The notes beneath the pieces are model-generated. The model saw nothing but the letters and a program-made list of their open reading frames with translations, was not told where the DNA came from and did not search any database. Below, in pieces: positions 39,953-44,645 of a stretch of 44,645 bases of DNA (positions are counted from its first letter, which is position 1; each line of letters opens with the position of its first letter). Source of the stretch: a virus; the IMG/VR virus record IMGVR_UViG_3300021440_000044, positions 1 to 44,645 of that record; one strand, written 5' to 3'. A program made the position numbers and the translations under genes.

Positions 39953-40357
39953 TTAAAGTGTTCGCGGGTCCTCAATGTAAACGTACAGGTTTTCGGCGGC
40001 AAACTGTTTCAACCATTCGATGAAATCGGAAAAATCCGGTTTGGATATTTGCCGGGCTTCCAACAATCCGCCATAATCATTGTAACAACTTGCGCATTGT
40101 TGACGCAACCACAAATCAACCTGTTTTTCCGTTCGGCGGTCGCCGTTATCCCAAAGGGCCGTTTGTATCGTCGGAACAATGTAATTGAAATAATACGCCA
40201 ATTGCAATTCCGTTGAACCGGGCGCGGCGGCTTCGAACCGGACGACAACCCGTTTGCCCTTATTGGCCGCAAAAAACGCCTTTAACCGGTCCATCGGAAT
40301 ACGCAACGCGCCGTCCGTCGTAATAATCCCCGATTCGCTAATTTTGTCCGCTTTCAT
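39953..40357 (-). CDS. Hypothetical protein, NinB/Orf-like suspected (134 aa)
   Basis: Starts MKADKISESGIITTDG at ATG 40357, overlapping the next gene. GKRVVVRFEAAAPGSTELQL, a YYFNYIVPTIQTALWDNG middle and EKQVDLWLR have the order seen in recombination accessory proteins such as NinB. Support is weak; alternative is a family of unknown function. Confidence 0.6.
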   Translation of the reverse strand: MKADKISESGIITTDGALRIPMDRLKAFFAANKGKRVVVRFEAAAPGSTELQLAYYFNYIVPTIQTALWDNGDRRTEKQVDLWLRQQCASCYNDYGGLLEARQISKPDFSDFIEWLKQFAAENLYVYIEDPRTL

Positions 40358-40598
40358 TCTCAAACCAATATTCTTTGTAACGTATGCCGTTTTCGTTGGT
40401 ACGCCAACGGTCTTTCATAACGTAACCGGAAATCTTGCCATCCCGGATTTTTTGGCGCACGTTGCAAAAACACGTGTGCATTTCGGAAACCTCAAATTCC
40501 GCATCGTCATACAATGATAAGTGACGGCCGCCAATCAATGCGCCAATGATTTTACGGATTGCGGCTTGTCTTTTGTTTGCCTGTTTCGGTGTGTCCAT
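40338..40598 (-). CDS. Small winged-helix-like protein (86 aa)
   Basis: ATG-started. KRQAAIRKIIGALIGG, then VRQKIRDGKISGYVMKDRW suggests a DNA-binding winged helix, of a type common in Bacteroidales phages. Overlaps the next gene by 20 bases. Regulator or replication accessory. Confidence 0.68.
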   Translation of the reverse strand: MDTPKQANKRQAAIRKIIGALIGGRHLSLYDDAEFEVSEMHTCFCNVRQKIRDGKISGYVMKDRWRTNENGIRYKEYWFENESGQN

Positions 40599-40602
40599 AA
40601 CG

Positions 40603-41019
40603 TTAATTTGCTTTTGATTTCGGTATTAGTTCATCGGCCAATTCCGGGTATTCCTCAACGACCATTTGGGCGACGGTCAAATTGTACGCCTGTTGTCCAA
40701 TTTGGCGAATGTATTTGCGTTGGGCGTGGCCCAGGGTCGAACCGCCCGCAACGACCTTGGCATATTCAATCGCCAATTCTTCCGTTGTCAAGATTTCCAA
40801 CGCGTCCAATGGATGCGCGGGCAATTTGTAACCCTTTGCGCCGCCAACCTTGCGCATCGCTTGGTATGATTTCCGTATGGCGTCCCGGTCGGTTTTTTGG
40901 GCCGTCCAATACGCCGCCAAATTTTCGATGAATCGCGGCATAACCACGACGTCGAAAATGGTTTTGCCCTGTAACGCTTTGCAAGATGCAATCTTTTGTT
41001 GTGTTTCTTTGTCGTACAT
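40603..41019 (-). CDS. Hypothetical helical protein (138 aa)
   Basis: ATG-started, mostly helical: QQKIASCKALQGKTIF, IRKSYQAMRKVGGAKGY, EELAIEYAKVVAGG. Lies downstream of the SMC-like ATPase and is likely co-transcribed. No family recognised. Confidence 0.68.
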   Translation of the reverse strand: MYDKETQQKIASCKALQGKTIFDVVVMPRFIENLAAYWTAQKTDRDAIRKSYQAMRKVGGAKGYKLPAHPLDALEILTTEELAIEYAKVVAGGSTLGHAQRKYIRQIGQQAYNLTVAQMVVEEYPELADELIPKSKAN

Positions 41020-41064
41020 ATCAGTATAGCCGGGACGGCATCGGGACCGACCCGGCGATTTGGT

Positions 41065-42474
41065 TTAACGTTCGGTGTATTCCTCAATTCTCATTTCTTC
41101 CTGTCCACGCACGACGTTTTCGATAAAACCTTGATAACCGTTGCGTTTGGCAATGTCAATAATTGTTTCAAGCCGCTTTTGGCCCAACGATTCGCCACGG
41201 GCGATTCGGAAAACCTTTACTTTCGGATTGGACGCGATAACCAATTTGGCCGCAATTTCCATCGTTTGCGAATCGGAAACCTTGCCCGGGACGAACGGAA
41301 TTTCGTTTAACGTCAACCCATCATCAGTAAAGGACAACCCGGCAATCGGCAATTCGGCGTTGGCAATCAATGTGGCGCGTTCGTCGGACAATTTGGCAAT
41401 GTCGGCGTCCATCTGTTCGGATTTGGCCTTAAACGCGTCGTATTGGGCTTTCTTTTCCCTGTATTGGCAAACGACGTGGTAACGCTTGTTATGGGCTTCC
41501 GCTTCCGCCAACAGGGCCGGAACGTTGGTGTTTTCCGGGTTGTTCGCTTCGTACCGTTTAATCCAATCTTCGCCGTTGGCCTTGCGGCTTTCGTAATCGA
41601 CGCGTTCCGCTTCAATGGCGGCCACGTTGGCGTTGTAAACGGCGGTAATCTTTTCTTCCGCTTCCTTTTGTTCGGCAATGGCCTTTTCGTACAGGATGCG
41701 GGCGGATTCGACGCGTTGGGCGTACACGGCGCGGGTTTCGTCGGCCTTGGCCTTTTCCGCTTCGATGCGGCCGGGAATGGCGGCAATCTGTTGTTTGCGT
41801 TGCTCAATCGCGGCGCGTACCGTCTTGGCCTTTTCAATCAACTTTGCGTTGGTTTCTTGGCGTTCCATCAATTCGGTAACGTCCACGGGTTCGGCGTATT
41901 TCTCAACGTCGCCCGGGGCCAACTGTTTGGCCATCGTGTCAACGAATCCGGCAAACGTCTTGACGTCGCGGTTTACGCCGGTGCGTTCCTCTTTCAATGT
42001 CTTTACCGATTCGTCAATTTCGGCAATCCGGTTCCGGACCTTTTCGGGCAACAGGGCCTTAACCACGGCAATTTGTTTGCGGCGGCCGTCGGCGGTTTCG
42101 GACCAACGGGAAAATTCCACGGCGTCGAAATCTTGATACCCGAAAATGCGTTGCAACATCGAAACGTTGTTGGTCGCCATACCGGTTGTTTTCTGTTTGA
42201 TGGTAAGCGTTCCGCGTGGGTTCGATTCCGTGAACGACAATTGTACGTCGTATTCTTCGCCGTCGTCGCCAACAACCATTTTGGCAAAACCCTTGGATGC
42301 GCCGTTGCGCAACACGTCGTCGCGTTGGCCGGTCAACAATGCTCCGATTGCTTTTAACAACGTGGATTTACCCAATTCGTTGTCGCCGGTCACGAAATAA
42401 ACCGTTCCGTCAAAGTCGGCGGAAAACTTTTCGATAACTTGGAAATTCAGTAATTCCAATCTTTTAATGTACAT
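41065..42474 (-). CDS. SMC/RecF/Rad50-like ATPase (469 aa)
   Basis: Walker A GDNELGKST at 30-38, a coiled-coil middle (about 155-360), and a C-terminal half with FVPGKVSDSQTMEIAAKLV in place of the ABC signature region. N- and C-terminal halves form one ATPase head around an arm, as in AAA_23/RecF-like phage proteins. Probably a recombination nuclease partner (with the exonuclease at 4613) or an anti-restriction factor. A CCGG hairpin and the AGGCGATAC element precede its ATG. Confidence 0.88.
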   Translation of the reverse strand: MYIKRLELLNFQVIEKFSADFDGTVYFVTGDNELGKSTLLKAIGALLTGQRDDVLRNGASKGFAKMVVGDDGEEYDVQLSFTESNPRGTLTIKQKTTGMATNNVSMLQRIFGYQDFDAVEFSRWSETADGRRKQIAVVKALLPEKVRNRIAEIDESVKTLKEERTGVNRDVKTFAGFVDTMAKQLAPGDVEKYAEPVDVTELMERQETNAKLIEKAKTVRAAIEQRKQQIAAIPGRIEAEKAKADETRAVYAQRVESARILYEKAIAEQKEAEEKITAVYNANVAAIEAERVDYESRKANGEDWIKRYEANNPENTNVPALLAEAEAHNKRYHVVCQYREKKAQYDAFKAKSEQMDADIAKLSDERATLIANAELPIAGLSFTDDGLTLNEIPFVPGKVSDSQTMEIAAKLVIASNPKVKVFRIARGESLGQKRLETIIDIAKRNGYQGFIENVVRGQEEMRIEEYTER

Positions 42475-42511
42475 CGTATCGCCTGTTTTATGGGGCCGGG
42501 TAACCGGCCCC
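42475..42511 (-). promoter_or_regulatory. CCGG hairpin and AGGCGATAC leader of the ATPase gene
   Basis: An eight-base stem GGGGCCGG/CCGGCCCC (42492-42511, four-base loop) is followed by ATAAAACAGGCGATACG and then the ATG. The hairpin-to-ATG distance is 17 bases, as at 7724. Confidence 0.7.
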
Positions 42512-42522
42512 GGGTTAATGGA

Positions 42523-42978
42523 TTACAACTTGAAATTCGACATATCGAAATAACCGACAACCGCTTTTTCGCCGCAATTCCACGCGTCCAAAATAACGCC
42601 ATCAACACACGCGGTTTCGTGGGATGCGATAGTAATAACATAACGGCCGGTCGGGTGCGTTTCCGCAAACTGTTTCGCGGTCATTCGGGATTTACCCTTG
42701 ACGGCCGGGCAATGGGTCCAAACCGCGCCGCCCTCAATCAACCAACGGCGGAATCCGGGGCCATCGTTCGGTACGTTGAAATCCCGGCGTGCCTTGGTCG
42801 CCAAGTAATCGAACGATTCGACCCACGAACAGGAAATGGCGTTGGCCAACGCACGTATAGCACAATCGCCACGGTCCCATTTGAAACCGCGTTTGTCGGC
42901 CCAACACGGGTTTGGGTTCTCAATCCGGAAATGCGGCCCGGATTGGTAATACTTTTGAAATTTTTTCGTGTCCATCAT
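42523..42978 (-). CDS. Papain-like cysteine-peptidase-fold phage protein (151 aa)
   Basis: Starts at paired ATGs (42978/42975); a longer frame upstream runs over non-coding sequence. WDRGDCAIRALANAI provides the Cys, then ASHETACVDGVIL the His, and AWNCGEKAVVGYF the Asn/Trp region. This is a phage family of papain/C39-like layout with unknown substrate. It follows the tRNA genes. Confidence 0.72.
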   Translation of the reverse strand: MMDTKKFQKYYQSGPHFRIENPNPCWADKRGFKWDRGDCAIRALANAISCSWVESFDYLATKARRDFNVPNDGPGFRRWLIEGGAVWTHCPAVKGKSRMTAKQFAETHPTGRYVITIASHETACVDGVILDAWNCGEKAVVGYFDMSNFKL

Positions 42979-43140
42979 AAGACATTTGGTTTTAAGTTCC
43001 CGGGAATAGGCCCGGTCCGTAAAATCGTTGGCGGCCCGGCAATGGGTTTTTGTGTCAATGCGTCCGTTCGCTTGCAATCCTGTTGCACGTCCCCGGTTGG
43101 CACACTCTTACATTGTCGTTTGTGGCCGCCGCCGATTTTG

Positions 43141-43222
43141 TACCCCCGGCCGGAATCGAACCGGCACCCCGGAATGGGAACGGATTTTGAGTCCGTCGCG
43201 GCTACCATTACGCCACGGGGGT
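43141..43222 (-). tRNA. tRNA-Leu (CAA)
   Basis: 82 bases. Acceptor stem ACCCCCG/CGGGGGT, D arm starting TGGCG, anticodon stem ACGGA/TCCGT with loop CTCAAAA (anticodon CAA), a long variable arm with CCC/GGG, and a T arm with GGTTCGATTCC. No CCA encoded. It reads TTG, a very frequent Leu codon here. Confidence 0.93.
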
Positions 43223-43303
43223 ATGTTTGGGCGTTTCGCATTTCATAACGTTAATCCGCCCGCGTGAAAGTTGCTCTTTTGTTTTTAGCCGGTTTCCCGG
43301 TTG

Positions 43304-43374
43304 TTGCGCCGCCCCGATTCGAACGGGGATTACCGGAACCAAAATCCGGGGTGTTGCCGTTACACCACGGCGCA
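43304..43374 (-). tRNA. tRNA-Gln (TTG)
   Basis: 71 bases. Acceptor TGCGCCG/CGGCGCA with discriminator A, D arm GTG/CAC, anticodon stem CCGGA/TCCGG with loop TTTTGGT (anticodon TTG), four-base variable loop, T stem CCCCG/CGGGG. No CCA encoded. It reads CAA, frequent here. Confidence 0.92.
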
Positions 43375-43381
43375 ATTCCTG

Positions 43382-43570
43382 TTATAAATCCATCGGGACC
43401 GTCTTTTGATAAACCGTGTAATTTTCGCCATCCTCAACCCATCCGTTGTTTACCATTCTATACCCGTCCGCTTCCAACGAACAACATTCCATAAAGTAAT
43501 CCGTATCGTTGTGGTTAACCATCGTTTCGAAATAGTAAAAATTCGAATCGTAAGTAATCGTTGTTTTCAT
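43382..43570 (-). CDS. Hypothetical protein behind promoter module 4 (62 aa)
   Basis: ATG-started, 14 bases after the leader hairpin. MKTTITYDSNFYYFETMV, then CCSLEADGYRMVNNGWVEDG is a beta-rich small protein. The tRNA genes follow directly, so they are likely co-transcribed from the same promoter. Confidence 0.72.
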   Translation of the reverse strand: MKTTITYDSNFYYFETMVNHNDTDYFMECCSLEADGYRMVNNGWVEDGENYTVYQKTVPMDL

Positions 43571-43584
43571 CGCCTTGTCATTTA

Positions 43585-43659
43585 CCGGGAACCGGCCCGG
43601 GCCGTTGGGTTATTTCTTTAACCCGATACAAAGATAAGGACAATTTTTATATTTCCAAA
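43585..43659 (-). promoter_or_regulatory. Promoter-leader module 4
   Basis: TTTG at 43656-43659, 19-base spacer, TATCTTTG at 43629-43636, GGGTTA/TAACCC six-base hairpin at 43607-43624, CCGGG-ccggtt-CCCGG hairpin at 43585-43600. Confidence 0.85.
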
Positions 43660-43668
43660 CATTTTTCA

Positions 43669-43872
43669 CTAAATTTTGCGAAAAAGTTTTGTTTTGTCCT
43701 CAATCGCCGGATTCCATCGTACCGTTCCGGCCGCCAACGCCTGTTCAAACGCGGCGTCGGTTGGCCCGTGTTGGCCCAATTCGAACCAATGTTTGAATTT
43801 GGCCCGCTTGACCATAACCCGGCAAATCCCGTTCGGGTCCCGGGCAATATACGCGTCAACCTTTGTTTCCAT
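43669..43872 (-). CDS. Small hypothetical protein (67 aa)
   Basis: ATG-started, overlapping the 61-aa gene by 17 bases. Contains YIARDPNGICRVMVKRAKFK, then a helical C-terminus. Ends just before module 4. Unknown. Confidence 0.68.
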   Translation of the reverse strand: METKVDAYIARDPNGICRVMVKRAKFKHWFELGQHGPTDAAFEQALAAGTVRWNPAIEDKTKLFRKI

Positions 43873-44041
43873 TCTTTGTTATCCGTGGTTCAACCAAAAT
43901 ACCATACCCGTATTGAGTTTGTTTGCACACGACGTTTTCCAACGCTTCCGGCGGATAAAAGTAACGGCAACAGTCTTTCCGGCCGGTCCGTGTATTCATC
44001 CAATCCAACATTTTGCAACGGCCGCATTGTTCTTTCGTCAT
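43856..44041 (-). CDS. Cys-rich small protein (61 aa)
   Basis: CGRCKMLDW, a CC pair in GRKDCCRYF and a later Cys suggest zinc binding. ATG start one base after the upstream stop. Unknown. Confidence 0.68.
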   Translation of the reverse strand: MTKEQCGRCKMLDWMNTRTGRKDCCRYFYPPEALENVVCKQTQYGYGILVEPRITKNGNKG

Positions 44042-44042
44042 A

Positions 44043-44273
44043 TCAAAACAATTTCGGCGTCGGGTTCAACAAATGCGCGTTAAGGGCGTCCAACTCTTTT
44101 TCCAACCGCCGGGATTCTTCCAAGATTTCCGGTTTCCGGAACGTAAAGAATCGGCGTTGTGTGTGCCGGACGTATGCGACGAACCGCACGTATTCCGCCG
44201 CCTGTTCGGGCGTTATTTTTTCCAAATTTTCGATTTGCGGGCATTTCGTCCCGTCTTGGTACAACTTATCCAT
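44043..44273 (-). CDS. Small helical protein (76 aa)
   Basis: Helix-rich: EKITPEQAAEYVRFVAYVRH and EILEESRRLEKELDALNAHL. Overlaps the upstream gene by eight bases. Unknown. Confidence 0.66.
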   Translation of the reverse strand: MDKLYQDGTKCPQIENLEKITPEQAAEYVRFVAYVRHTQRRFFTFRKPEILEESRRLEKELDALNAHLLNPTPKLF

Positions 44274-44538
44274 TTTTCTTTTTGCGTGTCTTTACGGGCT
44301 TCTTTTTGGCCTTTGCGGGGACGTCGGTTTTTCGGGGCCGTCCACGCTTGGGTTTCGGGTGCAAAATTTCCTGTACCATATTCGGGACGGGTTCGGACGG
44401 TCCGGCGTTGCACCAAAAGAACGTTCCCGTTCCGGTCCTGTAAAAGTGTTCGCACGACCGGCAACCCGGGGAATCAATCGTTACGTTCTTTCCGAACGGA
44501 CACGGGCCGGTTATGGTCGTAAATACTTTGGTCGGCAT
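44266..44538 (-). CDS. Small protein with Cys cluster and AT-hook-like tail (90 aa)
   Basis: N-terminus MPTKVFTTITGPCPFGKN, a Cys cluster (PGCRSCEHF, FFWCNAG) and a Lys/Arg-rich KRGRPRK AT-hook-like tail. Its ATG overlaps the stop of the gene repeated at 34-222, which joins the circle. The left terminal copy encodes RPL in place of TTI at residues 7-9. Confidence 0.72.
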   Translation of the reverse strand: MPTKVFTTITGPCPFGKNVTIDSPGCRSCEHFYRTGTGTFFWCNAGPSEPVPNMVQEILHPKPKRGRPRKTDVPAKAKKKPVKTRKKKNG

Positions 44539-44645
44539 TATTCAAATTCTACAATGGAAACAGACGCCCCAATATCGTGGACAACGTTAATTGCCGCGTC
44601 CGCCGCTTTTTCCCGGCTTGAAAATAACGCTTTGTGTTTTTTGGA
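44505..44645. repeat. Right copy of the terminal direct repeat
   Basis: Identical to 16-141 over 126 bases, with four mismatches in the 15 bases before that. See the left copy. Confidence 0.93.

Noticed and set aside
42975-43241. Minus-strand ORF crossing tRNA-Leu
   Set aside because: It reads through the tRNA gene and its protein shows the usual tRNA-derived segment; not a gene.
1-44645. CRISPR array, insertion sequence or rRNA
   Set aside because: No regularly spaced repeats with spacers, no transposase motif and no rRNA-like sequence seen.

Overview
The window is a nearly complete genome of a tailed bacteriophage, almost certainly a siphovirus infecting a member of the Bacteroidales or another Bacteroidota. 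The first 141 bases recur as the last 141 (126 bases exactly). The gene cut by the right end continues correctly from the gene at the left end through a TAATG stop/start overlap, so the molecule closes as a circle of about 44.5 kb. Bacteroidota signals are the promoters (TTTG, 19 bases, TAnnTTTG, seen five times with exactly that spacing), A/T-rich ribosome-binding regions, and small phage proteins that I recognise from gut Bacteroidales phages.

Almost every gene is on the minus strand. Read in that direction there are two blocks. The late block (about 34.7 kb down to 10.8 kb) runs: small terminase, a 56-aa protein, GNAT acetyltransferase, large terminase, structural protein, portal, small head proteins, scaffold-like protein, major capsid protein, head-tail connector and tail-completion proteins, tail-assembly chaperone candidate, a 1202-aa tape measure, two large distal-tail proteins, a receptor-binding protein ending in an alpha/beta-hydrolase (esterase) domain, then lysis genes (holin candidate, amidase, Rz-like protein). 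It ends at an intrinsic terminator at 10846-10873. A freestanding HNH homing endonuclease sits in the tail genes.

The early/replication block occupies the rest of the circle (10.6 kb down to 34, then 44.5 kb down to 34.7 kb). It holds many small proteins, a Cro-like regulator, a PD-(D/E)XK exonuclease, a gp3-like recombination-directionality-factor relative, a second HNH endonuclease with its own promoter, a winged-helix replication initiator, a DNA methyltransferase split by a G9 tract, a RuvC-like resolvase, two tRNAs (Gln-TTG and Leu-CAA, matching codons this phage favours), an SMC/RecF-like ATPase, a DnaQ-like exonuclease, SSB and an ASCH protein. I see no DNA polymerase, replicative helicase, primase, integrase or lysogeny repressor, so replication probably depends on the host replisome. 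Exonuclease, ATPase, SSB, resolvase and an HNH/NinG-like protein look like a recombination module.

The least explained feature is regulatory RNA. Nine genes have a GC-rich CCGG-type hairpin ending 12-22 bases before the ATG, several with GNRA loops. Four short genes share a longer module of promoter, GGGTT/AACCC-type hairpin and, in three of the four, a CCGGG hairpin. One leader can form a pseudoknot. The single plus-strand gene (8507-8650) is a conserved 47-aa phage microprotein with its own terminator. GATC also appears to be absent from the whole window.
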